DNA of 64,000 bases from Streptomyces lydicus (GTDB lineage Bacteria > Actinomycetota > Actinomycetes > Streptomycetales > Streptomycetaceae), in assembly GCF_001729485.1 (NCBI RefSeq), contig NZ_CP017157.1, positions 6,386,001 to 6,450,000 on the forward strand, written 5' to 3'. Both the position numbers and the translations under genes were made by a program. This document shows positions 19,311 to 28,446 of the stretch, one piece after another. The notes under the pieces were generated by a model that saw only the letters and a program-made list of their open reading frames with translations, had not been told where the DNA came from and made no database searches. Each line of letters starts with the position of its first letter. Position 1 is the first letter of the stretch.

Positions 19311-20159
19311 CTAGCTCCTCTTGCGGCGTTTGCCGGCCAGTTGGCCGATGACTACGCACAACACGGCGACCAGGAACATCGCCGTACCGATGACATTGAT
19401 CTGAACGGGCGTGCCCCGCTGGGCGGATCCCCAGACGAACATGGGGAAGGTCACGGTCGACCCGGCGTTGAAGTTGGTGATGATGAAGTCGTCGAAGGAC
19501 AGGGCGAAGGAGAGCAGGGCTCCGGAGGCGATGCCGGGCGCGGCGATCGGCAGCGTCACCCGCAGGAAGGTCTGCACGGGCGAGGCGTAGAGGTCCTGGG
19601 CGGCCTGTTCGAGCCGCGGGTCCATGCTCATCACCCGCGCCTTGACGGCGGTGACGACGAAGCTCAGGCAGAACATGATGTGCGCGATCAGGATCGTCCA
19701 GAAGCCGAACTGGATGCCCATGTTGAGGAAGAGGGTGGCCAGCGAGGCGGCCATGACGACCTCGGGCATCGCCATCGGCAGGAAGATCAGGGTGTTCACG
19801 CCGGCCCGGGCGCGGAAGCGGTAGCGGGCCAGCGCGAACGCGATCATGGTGCCGAGCACGGTCGCCCCGACGGTCGCCCACACGGCGATCTGCAGGCTGA
19901 GGCCCAGCGAGCCGCACAGGTCGGCGACGCCGCACGGGTCGGTCCAGGCGTCCGTGGAGAAGCGCTGCCACTGGTAGTTGAAGCGCCCGTTGGGCTTGTT
20001 GAACGAGAAGACCATCACGATCACGTTGGGCAGGACCAGATAGGCCAGGGTGGCCAGGCCCGCGAGCGTGATGATGTTGCGGCGCAGCCAGCGCAGGCCC
20101 TTGTTGGGCGTGCGGGCGGCCGTGGTTGAGGGGGTTGCCGTGGTTCCGGTTGCCGCCAT
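19311..20159 (-). CDS. potC: Polyamine ABC transporter permease, PotC-like
   Basis: Inner-membrane permease subunit of 282 residues with six predicted helices and the EAA loop (EQAAQDLYASPVQTFLRVTLP) that contacts the ATPase. It pairs with the PotB-like protein to form the translocation pore. The start ATG shares one base with the potB stop (TGATG), so the two are translationally coupled. It sits between potB and the FAD oxidase gene. Confidence 0.92.
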   Translation of the reverse strand: MAATGTTATPSTTAARTPNKGLRWLRRNIITLAGLATLAYLVLPNVIVMVFSFNKPNGRFNYQWQRFSTDAWTDPCGVADLCGSLGLSLQIAVWATVGATVLGTMIAFALARYRFRARAGVNTLIFLPMAMPEVVMAASLATLFLNMGIQFGFWTILIAHIMFCLSFVVTAVKARVMSMDPRLEQAAQDLYASPVQTFLRVTLPIAAPGIASGALLSFALSFDDFIITNFNAGSTVTFPMFVWGSAQRGTPVQINVIGTAMFLVAVLCVVIGQLAGKRRKRS

Positions 20160-21097
20160 CAGACCAGATCCTCCGTCCCGGACTTGCGGATGTAGATCGT
20201 GACCATGGCGAGGATGGCCGCCATGAGGATGAAGGAGAGCGCGGCGGCGGTCGGATAGTCCAGGACCCGCAGGAACTGCGACTGGATGACGTTGCCGATC
20301 ATCTTCTGGTCGGTGGAGCCCAGCAGTTCGGCGTTGATGTAGTCGCCGGCGGCCGGGATGAAGGTGAGCAGGGTGCCGGCGACGACGCCGGGCATGGACA
20401 GCGGGAAGGTCACCCGGCGGAAGGTGGTCGCCGGGCGGGCGTAGAGGTCGCCGGCGGCCTCGTGCAGCCGCGGGTCGATGCGCTCCAGCGAGGTGTACAG
20501 CGGCAGGATCATGAACGGCAGGAAGTTGTAGGTGAGTCCGCAGACCACCGCCAGCGGGGTGGCCAACACCCGGTGCCCTTCGGTGATGCCCAGGGCGCTG
20601 GTGAGGTCCAGGACGTGCAGGGCGTTGAGCGCCCCCACGACCGGTCCGCCGTCGGCCAGGATCGTCTTCCAGGCGAGCGTACGGATCAGGAAGCTGGTGA
20701 AGAACGGGGCGATGACCAGGATCATCACGACGTTGCGCCAGCGTCCCGCCTTGAAGGCGATGAGGTAGGCCAACGGGTAGCCCAGCAGCAGGCAGAGCAC
20801 GGTGGCGACCGCCGCGAAGCCCACCGAACGCACGAACTGCGGCCAGTACTCGCCGAGCGCGTCCCAGTAGGTGGCGAAGTGCCAGGTGACCTTGAAGCCC
20901 TCTTCGAGGGAGCCGGTCTGGATGGAGGTCGACGCCTGGTAGACGAGCGGGGCGGCGAAGAAGACGAGCAGCCACAGGATGCCGGGCAGCAGCAGCCAGT
21001 AGGGGACGAGCCGTTTGCGGGCGGGGGTCCTGCGCACCTCCAGGGGCGCGGGGTCGGCCTGCTCGTCCGGTGGTGCGGGCGTCGCGGTGGTGGTCAC
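20159..21097 (-). CDS. potB: Polyamine ABC transporter permease, PotB-like
   Basis: Permease subunit of 312 residues, six helices, with the EAA loop HEAAGDLYARPATTFRRVTFP. The start is the GTG at 21097, which overlaps the potA stop codon by 4 bases (GTGA). The frame remains open upstream inside potA, but the overlap and the hydrophilic N-terminus ([12 protein letters not shown]) support this start. Confidence 0.92.
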   Translation of the reverse strand: MTTTATPAPPDEQADPAPLEVRRTPARKRLVPYWLLLPGILWLLVFFAAPLVYQASTSIQTGSLEEGFKVTWHFATYWDALGEYWPQFVRSVGFAAVATVLCLLLGYPLAYLIAFKAGRWRNVVMILVIAPFFTSFLIRTLAWKTILADGGPVVGALNALHVLDLTSALGITEGHRVLATPLAVVCGLTYNFLPFMILPLYTSLERIDPRLHEAAGDLYARPATTFRRVTFPLSMPGVVAGTLLTFIPAAGDYINAELLGSTDQKMIGNVIQSQFLRVLDYPTAAALSFILMAAILAMVTIYIRKSGTEDLV

Positions 21098-22257
21098 GCG
21101 GCCTCCTCGTCGAGGTCCGCGCCGGCCTGGATGTCCTGGGTGGCGTCCAGTCCGAAGGTGTGCGCCGGGCTCCAGTGCAGGACGATCTCCGCGCCGGGGA
21201 CCAGGCGCCCGTCGCGCTCGATGTTCTGCTCGTAGACGGCGAGTTCGCCGAGGCCCGGGACCTCGACGACGTACTGGGTGGAGACGCCGATGAAACTGGC
21301 GTCCTTGATGCGGCCGGACAGCCGGTTGTGGCCCTCCGGGACGGACCCGGCGTCGTCGGTGTGCCGCAGTGCGACCTTCTCGGGCCGTACGCCGGCCAGC
21401 ACCTTCTCGCCGGTGCGGGCCGAGGCGCTGCACCGGGCGGCGGGCAGCCGCAGCTTGCCGTCCGCGGCCTTGAGCAGCAGCTCCTCGCCACCGGCCTCGA
21501 CGACCTCGGCCTCGATGAGGTTGGAGGTGCCCAGGAAGTTGGCGACGAAGGTGGTCGCGGGGTTCTCGTAGAGGTCGGCGGGCGCGCCGAGCTGCTCGAC
21601 CCGGCCGCCGTTCATCACGGCCACGGTGTCGGCCATGGTCATGGCCTCCTCCTGGTCGTGGGTGACGTGGACGAAGGTGATGCCGACCTCGGTCTGGATG
21701 CGCTTGAGCTCCAGCTGCATCTGGCGGCGCAGCTTGAGGTCGAGGGCGCCCAGCGGCTCGTCGAGCAGCAGCACCTGGGGGTGGTTGATCAGGGCGCGGG
21801 CGACCGCGACGCGCTGCTGCTGGCCGCCGGAGAGCTGCTGCGGCTTGCGGCGCGCCATCGGACCGAGCTGGACGAGGTCGAGCATCTCCTCGACCTGCTT
21901 CTTGACGGACTTGATGCCGCGGCGGCGCAGGCCGAAGGCGACGTTCTCGTAGATGTCCAGGTGCGGGAAGAGCGCGTAGTTCTGGAAGACGGTGTTGACC
22001 TGGCGCTTGTAGGGCGGCAGGACGGTGACGTCCTGGCCCGACAGTTCGACGGTGCCGGTGGTGGGTTCCTCCAGGCCGGCGATCATCCGCAGGGTGGTGG
22101 TCTTGCCGCAGCCCGAGGCGCCCAGCAGCGCGAAGAAGGAGCCCGCGGGGACGGTCAGGTCGAGCGGATGGACGGCGGTGAAGGAGCCGTAGGTTTTGCT
22201 TATCCCGTGGAGGCGGACGTCGCCGCCGCTGCTCTGGGTGTTCGCGTTCTTGGTCAT
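21094..22257 (-). CDS. potA: Polyamine ABC transporter ATP-binding protein, PotA-like
   Basis: ATPase subunit of 387 residues. Walker A GASGCGKT at 46-53, signature LSGGQQQRV at 142-150, Walker B LLLDEP near 163-168 and the H-loop VTHDQEEAM. The C-terminal 120 residues form a TOBE-type regulatory domain, as in PotA and FbpC. It energises the PotBC pore. The gene is 52 bases downstream of the potD stop. Confidence 0.94.
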   Translation of the reverse strand: MTKNANTQSSGGDVRLHGISKTYGSFTAVHPLDLTVPAGSFFALLGASGCGKTTTLRMIAGLEEPTTGTVELSGQDVTVLPPYKRQVNTVFQNYALFPHLDIYENVAFGLRRRGIKSVKKQVEEMLDLVQLGPMARRKPQQLSGGQQQRVAVARALINHPQVLLLDEPLGALDLKLRRQMQLELKRIQTEVGITFVHVTHDQEEAMTMADTVAVMNGGRVEQLGAPADLYENPATTFVANFLGTSNLIEAEVVEAGGEELLLKAADGKLRLPAARCSASARTGEKVLAGVRPEKVALRHTDDAGSVPEGHNRLSGRIKDASFIGVSTQYVVEVPGLGELAVYEQNIERDGRLVPGAEIVLHWSPAHTFGLDATQDIQAGADLDEEAA

Positions 22258-22309
22258 GTCGGTCGTCCCGTGGGTCGGATGGCGAAACGGCTCGGGCGGG
22301 CCCGGTGGA

Positions 22310-23557
22310 TCAGGCGCCGGTGAGGTCGGAGAACTTCTGGGCGAACTCCTTGTTCTCCTTGGCGGTCAGCGCGCGGAAGGAGTGGGACCTGGCGGCCATC
22401 TCCTTGTCGGGGAGGATCAGCGGGTTGTCCGCCGCCGACTTGTCGATTTTGGCGAGCTCCTCGCGCACCCCGTCGACGGGGCAGACGTAGTTGATGTACG
22501 CCGCGAGCCGGGCCGCCACCTTCGGCTCGTAGAAGTAGTCGATGAGCCGTTCGGCGTTCTGCTTGTGGCGGGCCTTGTTCGGCACCATGAGGTTGTCGGT
22601 GGACGTCATGTAGCCGGTCTTGGGGACGGCGTAGGCGATGTCCGGGTTGTCGCTCTGCAGCTGGACGATGTCGCCGGCCCACGCCACGCACGCGGCGAGA
22701 TCGCCCTTGTCCAGGTCGGTGGTGTAGTCGTTGCCGGTGAAGCGGCGGATCTGCTTGGAGTCGACGCCCTTCTGGAGCCGGGCTATCGCCGCGTCGTAGT
22801 CGTCGGCGGTGACGTCCTCGGGCTTCTTGCCCATGTCCAGCAGGGTCAGCCCGACGGTGTCGCGCATCTCGGAGAGGAAGCCGACCCGGCCCTTGAGCTG
22901 CGGGTCCTCCAGCAGCTGGCTGACCGAGTCGACCTTCTTGCCGCCGGTGGCCTTCTTGTTGTACGCGATGATCGCGGGGATGCCCTGCCAGACGTAGGAG
23001 TGCGCGCGGCCGGGGTCCCAGGCCGGGTCGCGGAACTGCGCCGTGAGGTTGGCGTAGGCGTGCGGCAGGTTGGCCGGGTCCAGCTCCTGGATCCAGCCGA
23101 GGGAGATCATCCGTGCGCACATCCAGTCGGTGAGCACGATCAGGTCGCGGCCGGTGTCCTGGCCGGCCGCCAGCTGCGCCTGGATCTTGCCGAAGAACTC
23201 GTCGTTGTCGTTGATGTCCTCGGTGTAGTTGACGGCGATGCCGGTGCGGCGGGTGAAGGCGTCCAGCGTGGGGTGGTGCTTGCCGTTGTCGCTGACGTCC
23301 ATGTACTCGGTCCAGTTGGAGAAGTTCAGGCGCTTCTCCGCCCTGGAGTGGTCCGTGGTCCGGGCGGCGTCGGTACGGCCCGCGGGCGGGATGCCGCAGG
23401 CCGACAGGGCGCCCAGGCCGCCGATCGCGGTGGCCATGGCGCCGGTCGCGCGCAGCAGCGAGCGGCGGGTCATGGCGAGCCGGCCGTCGGTCAGGCTCCG
23501 GCGCATGGCGGTGAGTTCCGCCTGGGACAGTGGTTCGGGCTGCTCGTGGTGGTCCAT
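22310..23557 (-). CDS. potD: Polyamine-binding lipoprotein, PotD/PotF-like
   Basis: Substrate-binding protein of 415 residues. The signal has a twin-arginine motif (TRRSLLRATG, Arg 31-32) and a lipobox LSAC with Cys near 54, so it is probably Tat-exported and lipid-anchored. The mature part has the PotD-type features NFSNWTEYMD, TEDINDNDEFFGK, TDWMCARMISLGW and GDIVQLQSDNPDI. It delivers putrescine/spermidine-like cations to PotABC. The 28 residues ahead of the Tat motif are unusual; a start at Met 29 would also be possible. Confidence 0.92.
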   Translation of the reverse strand: MDHHEQPEPLSQAELTAMRRSLTDGRLAMTRRSLLRATGAMATAIGGLGALSACGIPPAGRTDAARTTDHSRAEKRLNFSNWTEYMDVSDNGKHHPTLDAFTRRTGIAVNYTEDINDNDEFFGKIQAQLAAGQDTGRDLIVLTDWMCARMISLGWIQELDPANLPHAYANLTAQFRDPAWDPGRAHSYVWQGIPAIIAYNKKATGGKKVDSVSQLLEDPQLKGRVGFLSEMRDTVGLTLLDMGKKPEDVTADDYDAAIARLQKGVDSKQIRRFTGNDYTTDLDKGDLAACVAWAGDIVQLQSDNPDIAYAVPKTGYMTSTDNLMVPNKARHKQNAERLIDYFYEPKVAARLAAYINYVCPVDGVREELAKIDKSAADNPLILPDKEMAARSHSFRALTAKENKEFAQKFSDLTGA

Positions 23558-23660
23558 GCGCGGTGCCCTTTCAAGGGGGTGAGCCCGGCGCTCGGCCGGT
23601 GGTGACGATGGCGCGCGGCGCTGGCCGCCGGCGTGGGGCCCGGTGGGGCGGGCGTTTCCG

Positions 23661-25178
23661 TTACGCGCGGTCCCCGAACACGGTGCGGTGCCAGTCCTTC
23701 CTGGCGACCGCGGTGTTGTCGTACATCACGTGCTTGACCTGGGTGTACTCCTCGAAGGAGTAGGCCGACATGTCCTTGCCGAAGCCGGACGCCTTGGCGC
23801 CGCCGTGCGGCATCTCGCTGATGATCGGGATGTGGTCGTTGACCCAGACGCAGCCGGCGTTGATCTCGCGGGTGGCGCGGCCGGTGCGGTAGACGTCGCG
23901 GCTCCAGGCCGAGGCGGCGAGCCCGTAGGGCGTGTCGTTGGCCAGCGCGATGCCCTCGTCGTCGCTGTCGAAGGGCAGCACGACCAGCACCGGACCGAAG
24001 ATCTCGGACTGCACGATCTCGCTGTCCTGCGCGGCACCGGCGATCAGCGTGGGCCGGTAGTACGCGCCCTTGGCCAGCTCGCCCTGGGGGGCCTCGCCGC
24101 CGGTGACGACGGTGGCGTAGCCGCGGGCCCGCTCGACGAAGCCGGCCACCCGGTCGCGCTGGGCGTGCGAGATCAGCGGTCCGAGGTCGGTGGCCGGGTC
24201 GAAGGGGTCGCCGAGCCGTACGGTCGCCATCAGGTCGGCGACCCCGCTGACGAACGCGTCGTAGAGCGGGCGCTGGACGTAGGCGCGGGTGGCGGCGGTG
24301 CAGTCCTGGCCGGTGTTGATCAGCGCGCCGGCGACCGCTCCGTGGACGGCGGCCTCCAGGTCGGCGTCGTCGAAGACGACGAAGGGGGCCTTGCCGCCGA
24401 GTTCGAGGTGCAGGCGCTTGACGGTGCCGGTGGCGATCTCGGCGACGCGCTTGCCGACGGGGGTCGAGCCGGTGAAGGAGGTCATCGCGACGGCGGGGTG
24501 GCCGACCAGCCGCTCGCCGGCGTCCCGGCCCGCGCCGGAGACGATGTTGAGCACGCCGTCCGGCAGCCCGGCGCGCCGGGCGGCCTGCGCGAACAGCAGC
24601 GAGGTCAGCGGGGTGATCTCGGCGGGCTTCAGGACGATGGTGTTGCCCGCGGCGATGGCCGGCAGCACCTTCCAGGCGGCCATCTGCAGCGGGTAGTTCC
24701 ACGGTGCGATCGAGCCGACGACGCCGATCGGCTCGCGGCGGATGACGGAGGTGTGGTCGGCGCTGTATTCGCCGGCCGCCTTGCCCTCCAGATGGCGGGC
24801 GGCACCGGCGAAGAATGCGGCGTTGTCGATGGAGCCCGGTACGTCGAACTCATTGCTGAGCTTGATCGGCTTTCCGCAGTTCAGCGATTCGGCGTAGGCG
24901 AGATCGGCGGCGTCCTCGGCGAGCGCGGCGGCGAAGCGGTGCAGGGTGTCGGAGCGCTCACCGGGCGTCGCGCCGCCCCATTCCGGGAAGGCCCGCGCCG
25001 CTGCCTCGACGGCGGCGTCCACATCGGCCGTGCCTGCGAGTTCGTAGGAGTACACCGTCTCGCCGGTCGCCGGGTCCACGACGGCCTGGGTACGGCCGGA
25101 AGTACCACCGCGGAGACTGCCCGCGATGAATTGCGCGCCCGGGGCGAAGCGCTCGGTGACATCGAAACGGTGGTCCAT
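23661..25178 (-). CDS. Gamma-aminobutyraldehyde-type dehydrogenase
   Basis: A 505-residue NAD-dependent aldehyde dehydrogenase of the aminobutyraldehyde/betaine aldehyde group. Seen are APWNYPLQM, SFTGSTPVGK, base Glu near 259 (LELGGKAPF) and nucleophile Cys near 293 (NTGQDCTAATR). It should oxidise 4-aminobutyraldehyde or its gamma-glutamyl derivative produced by the FAD oxidase of the same operon. The start ATG 25178 has a strong GGAGGAGA site. It is the first gene of the block ALDH-potD-potA-potB-potC-oxidase, and its promoter carries the shared 13-bp element described at 25277-25297. Confidence 0.9.
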   Translation of the reverse strand: MDHRFDVTERFAPGAQFIAGSLRGGTSGRTQAVVDPATGETVYSYELAGTADVDAAVEAAARAFPEWGGATPGERSDTLHRFAAALAEDAADLAYAESLNCGKPIKLSNEFDVPGSIDNAAFFAGAARHLEGKAAGEYSADHTSVIRREPIGVVGSIAPWNYPLQMAAWKVLPAIAAGNTIVLKPAEITPLTSLLFAQAARRAGLPDGVLNIVSGAGRDAGERLVGHPAVAMTSFTGSTPVGKRVAEIATGTVKRLHLELGGKAPFVVFDDADLEAAVHGAVAGALINTGQDCTAATRAYVQRPLYDAFVSGVADLMATVRLGDPFDPATDLGPLISHAQRDRVAGFVERARGYATVVTGGEAPQGELAKGAYYRPTLIAGAAQDSEIVQSEIFGPVLVVLPFDSDDEGIALANDTPYGLAASAWSRDVYRTGRATREINAGCVWVNDHIPIISEMPHGGAKASGFGKDMSAYSFEEYTQVKHVMYDNTAVARKDWHRTVFGDRA

Positions 25179-25253
25179 GGTGCTCTCCTCCGCCGGGCGC
25201 CGGGGCCGCTCAGCGGCACTGCCTGGCGTAGCTACTTCCGGAATTGATGGCCG

Positions 25254-25282
25254 ATCTTGACAGAGGAAGGGAGCCTCAACAA
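25254..25282 (-). promoter_or_regulatory. Probable vegetative promoter of the ALDH-pot operon
   Basis: On the minus strand TTGTTG (25277-25282) is followed after 17 bases by CAAGAT (25254-25259), a fair match to a housekeeping -35/-10 pair. It would start transcription about 70 bases before the ATG at 25178. Confidence 0.5.
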
Positions 25283-25297
25283 GTGATTCCGTTGTTG
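25277..25297. promoter_or_regulatory. Candidate operator: inverted repeat containing the shared 13-bp element
   Basis: CAACAA-N9-TTGTTG inverted repeat covering the putative -35 box. Within it, 25284-25296 read on the minus strand is AACAACGGAATCA, identical to 29987-29999 at the second aldehyde dehydrogenase/Lrp promoter. This suggests one regulator for both loci. Confidence 0.55.
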
Positions 25298-25351
25298 CCT
25301 TTTGGTTACGCGACGAATTCTGCGTTTTACCGGTCCTGAGCCCCGACACGT

Positions 25352-25369
25352 TGTCAGTGCCCGCTGACA
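25352..25369. promoter_or_regulatory. Palindrome at the NADAR gene start
   Basis: TGTCAG-N6-CTGACA, a perfect 6-bp inverted repeat ending 10 bases before the ATG at 25380. A CAGAAT -10-like hexamer overlaps its right end (25368-25373) and would place the transcript start at the ATG itself. Confidence 0.45.
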
Positions 25370-25379
25370 GAATCCCGGC

Positions 25380-26000
25380 ATGATGCACGACACGGGGACG
25401 ACGACGGGGACGACTACGGGGCGGGCGGCGGACGGACCGCGCTCGGTCGAGGAGCTGCGCCGGGAGACCGCCACCGGCCGGCGGGTGAAGTACGTCCACT
25501 TCTGGGGCCACAGCCCGCGCCGCGACGGCAGCCCGGGACCGAGCTGCTTCAGCCAGTGGTGGCCGGCCCCCTTCACCGTCGACGGGGTCGGCTACGCCAC
25601 CGCGGAGCACTGGATGATGGCCGGCAAGGCCCGTCTGTTCGGGGACCAGGAGGCGGAGCGGCGGGCGCTCGCCGCCAGGCATCCCAAGCAGGCCAAGGAC
25701 GCCGGCCGCGCGGTCCGCGGCTTCGACGACGAGACCTGGCAGCGGCACCGCTTCGACCTGGTCGTCGCCGGCAGCGTCCACAAATTCGGGCAGCACCCGG
25801 CACTGCGGGAGTACCTGCTGGGCACGGGCTCCCGGGTGCTGGTCGAGGCCAGCCCGCTGGACCGCATATGGGGCATCGGCCTCGCCGCCGACGACGAGCG
25901 GGCCGGGGACCCGGGGCGCTGGCGGGGGCTGAATCTGCTGGGCTTCGCCCTGATGGAGGCCCGCCAGCGGCTGCGGGAGGCGGCCGACGGGCGGCCGTAG
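25380..26000 (+). CDS. NADAR domain protein (YbiA-like)
   Basis: A 206-residue protein of the NADAR superfamily, whose studied members are N-glycosidases acting on ADP-ribose-linked or riboflavin-pathway metabolites. Core motifs are visible: VKYVHFWGHSP, CFSQWWPAPF, the catalytic region TAEHWMMAGKARLFGD, and the C-terminal DRIWGIGL...WRGLNLLGFALM. The first 20 residues are a Thr/Gly-rich run (TTTGTTTG). There is no ribosome binding site before the ATG at 25380 or the second ATG at 25383, which fits leaderless translation. It lies inside the polyamine region but on the opposite strand, followed by the adenosine deaminase family gene. Substrate unknown. Confidence 0.87.
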   Translation: MMHDTGTTTGTTTGRAADGPRSVEELRRETATGRRVKYVHFWGHSPRRDGSPGPSCFSQWWPAPFTVDGVGYATAEHWMMAGKARLFGDQEAERRALAARHPKQAKDAGRAVRGFDDETWQRHRFDLVVAGSVHKFGQHPALREYLLGTGSRVLVEASPLDRIWGIGLAADDERAGDPGRWRGLNLLGFALMEARQRLREAADGRP

Positions 26001-26065
26001 CGACCCGCATAGCATGACCAGGCCGTGCCGCGCACCGTGGCGCGCTCTTCGACCAGGAGGAAGCG

Positions 26066-27088
26066 TTGTCCGATCTCGATGCCTTCATCGCGGGCCTGCC
26101 CAAGGCGGAGCTGCATGTCCACCACGTCGGATCGGCGTCGCCGCGCATCGTCTCCGAACTCGCCGCCCGGCACCCCGACTCGGCCGTGCCCACGGACCCC
26201 GAGGCGCTGGCCGACTACTTCACCTTCCGCGACTTCGCGCACTTCATCGAGGTCTACCTCTCCGTCGTGGACCTGATCCGCGACGCCGAGGACGTCCGGC
26301 TGCTGACGTACGAGGTCGCCCGGGACATGGCCCGCCAACAGATCCGCTACGCCGAGCTGACGATCACGCCCTACAGCTCCACCCGCCGCGGCATCCCCGA
26401 CGCCGCGTTCGTCGAGGCCATCGAGGACGCCCGCAAGGCGGCGGAGGCCGAGCTGGGCGTGGTGCTGCGCTGGTGCTTCGACATCCCCGGCGAGGCCGGC
26501 CTGGAGGCCGCCGAGGAGACCGCCCGCATCGCGTGCGACCTGCAGCCCGAGGGACTGGTCTCGTTCGGGCTCGGCGGCCCCGAGATCGGCGTCCCGCGGC
26601 CGCAGTTCAAGCCGTACTTCGACCGCGCCCTCGCCGCCGGCCTGCACTCCGTACCGCACGCCGGCGAGACCACCGGCCCCGGCACCATCTGGGACGCGCT
26701 GAACGACCTGCGCGCCGAGCGCATCGGCCACGGCACCAGCGCCACCCAGGACCCGAAGCTGCTGGCCCACCTCGCCGAGCACCGCATCCCGCTGGAGGTC
26801 TGCCCCACCTCCAACATCGCCACCCGCGCGGTGCGCACGCTGGAGGAGCACCCGGTCAAGGAGATGGTCGACGCGGGCGTCCTGGTCACCATCAACAGCG
26901 ACGACCCCCCGATGTTCGGCACGGACCTCAACACCGAGTACGGCGTCGCCGCCCGCCTGCTGGACCTGGACACCACCGGTCTCGCCGCCCTCGCCAAGAA
27001 CGCGGTCACGGCCTCCTTCATGGACGCCACCGCGAAGGCCCGGCTGGCCGCCGAGATCGACACGTACACGGCGTCCTGGCGCGGCTGA
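26066..27088 (+). CDS. Adenosine deaminase family protein
   Basis: A 340-residue amidohydrolase. Zinc ligands are visible as HVH near 17-19, His near 198 (SVPHAGE, with the catalytic Glu near 201) and Asp near 279 (INSDDPP), with His near 222 (IGHGT). The N-terminal motif reads LHVHHVGSAS instead of LHVHLDG, and the C-terminal metal motif NSDDPP is closer to the adenine/aminodeoxyfutalosine deaminase branches than to canonical adenosine deaminase. The adenine nucleoside or base specificity is therefore open. The start is a TTG at 26066 with AGGAGG five bases upstream. It is 65 bases after the NADAR gene on the same strand, so the two may be co-expressed. Confidence 0.85.
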   Translation: MSDLDAFIAGLPKAELHVHHVGSASPRIVSELAARHPDSAVPTDPEALADYFTFRDFAHFIEVYLSVVDLIRDAEDVRLLTYEVARDMARQQIRYAELTITPYSSTRRGIPDAAFVEAIEDARKAAEAELGVVLRWCFDIPGEAGLEAAEETARIACDLQPEGLVSFGLGGPEIGVPRPQFKPYFDRALAAGLHSVPHAGETTGPGTIWDALNDLRAERIGHGTSATQDPKLLAHLAEHRIPLEVCPTSNIATRAVRTLEEHPVKEMVDAGVLVTINSDDPPMFGTDLNTEYGVAARLLDLDTTGLAALAKNAVTASFMDATAKARLAAEIDTYTASWRG

Positions 27089-27118
27089 CCCCCCGCCCGC
27101 GGAAAGCGGCGCCACCGG

Positions 27119-28300
27119 CTACAGCCCCACGATGGCGTTCCACTCCTTCGCGAACTCGGTGCGCTCCGCGGAGGTGATGTCGCGGGCGATGGCCAGTCGC
27201 CCGCGCATCGCGTCGTCGGGGAAGATCAGCGGGTCCTCGGCGAGCGCGGCGCGCTCCTTGTCCTTGGAGGAGGCCAGGACGTCCCGCGCGGCCGGCACGG
27301 GGCAGACGTAGTTGACCCAGGCGGCCAGCTCGGCGGCGACCGCCGGCTCGTAGTAGTAGTCGATGAGCCGCTCGGCGTCGCGCTTGTGGTCGGCGAGGTT
27401 GGGGATCATCAGGCTCTCCGCCCACAGCTCGGCGCCCTCCTGCGGCACGACGAACTCGATGTCCGGGTTGTCCGCCTGGAGCTGGATCACATCGCCCGAG
27501 TACGCCTGCGCGGCGAGCACGTCCCCCGAGTCCAGGTCCTTGATGTAGTCGTTGCCGGTGAAGCGCCGGATGTGGCCCTTGTGCACGAGCCCGCGGATCT
27601 GGTCGGTCATCCGGTGGAAGTCGTCCGCGGTCCACCGGGTGATGTCGGCCCCGTTGCCCTGCATGAGCAGGGCGAACGCCTCGTCGAGACCGGACAGCAG
27701 GGTGACCCGGCCGCGCAGGTCGTCCTGCCACAGGTCGGAGGTGTGCTTGATCTCCCGGCCGAGCTTCCTGCGGTTGTAGGCGATGCCGGTGATCCCGGAC
27801 TGCCAGGGCACGGAGTGCTTACGGCCCGGGTCGAAGTGCGGGGTGCGCAGCAGCGGGTCGAGGTACTCGGCGACGTGCGGCTGGGCGGCGCGGTCCATCT
27901 CCTGCACCCAGCCCAGCCGGACGAACCGGGCGCACATCCAGTCGCTGATGACGATCAGGTCCCGGCCGGTGCTCTGGTGGTTCATCAGCGCGGGGCTGAC
28001 CTTGCCGAAGAACTCGTCGTTGTCGTTGATCTCCTCGGTGTACGTCACCGAGATCCCGGTGCGCCGCTCGAACGCGTCGAGGGTGGGCCGGCGTTGCTTG
28101 TCGTGGTCGTCGACGTCGATGTAGAGCGGCCAGTTGGCGAAGACGATCCTGTGGTCCCGTGCCGATCGGTCCGGGCTGCCGCGGTCGGCCGCCGCGACGT
28201 ACGCCGGCGGCACCCCGCACCCCGTCATGGCGGCCAGCGCCCCCGTCACACCCATTCCGCCCACACCCCGGAGCAGCGCACGCCGCGAAAGATCAGCCAT
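27119..28300 (-). CDS. Second polyamine-binding lipoprotein, PotD-like
   Basis: A 393-residue substrate-binding protein closely parallel to the one at 22.3 kb (shared TEEINDNDEFFGK, SDWMCARFVRLGW, RFTGNDYIKDLDSGD, GDVIQLQADNPDIEF). The signal has a twin-arginine motif (SRRALLRG, Arg 6-7) and a lipobox MTGC with Cys near 28. No ATPase or permease gene accompanies it, so it probably feeds the PotABC complex encoded 6 kb away, perhaps with another amine preference. The start ATG 28300 is chosen; a GTG at 28315 would add five residues. It converges with the adenosine deaminase family gene. Confidence 0.9.
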   Translation of the reverse strand: MADLSRRALLRGVGGMGVTGALAAMTGCGVPPAYVAAADRGSPDRSARDHRIVFANWPLYIDVDDHDKQRRPTLDAFERRTGISVTYTEEINDNDEFFGKVSPALMNHQSTGRDLIVISDWMCARFVRLGWVQEMDRAAQPHVAEYLDPLLRTPHFDPGRKHSVPWQSGITGIAYNRRKLGREIKHTSDLWQDDLRGRVTLLSGLDEAFALLMQGNGADITRWTADDFHRMTDQIRGLVHKGHIRRFTGNDYIKDLDSGDVLAAQAYSGDVIQLQADNPDIEFVVPQEGAELWAESLMIPNLADHKRDAERLIDYYYEPAVAAELAAWVNYVCPVPAARDVLASSKDKERAALAEDPLIFPDDAMRGRLAIARDITSAERTEFAKEWNAIVGL

Positions 28301-28446
28301 GGCGAGCACTCTCACGCGTCGCGGGCGGAGGCGGCAAGCGACAGAGCGTCAGTTGCCGGGCCTCCGCTCGCGACGGTGTGTCGAGCGTTCCGTGCCGCTC
28401 GACGGTGGGAATCCCCCGGATCGGCCGGTCCGGCCGTGCGGCCGGC

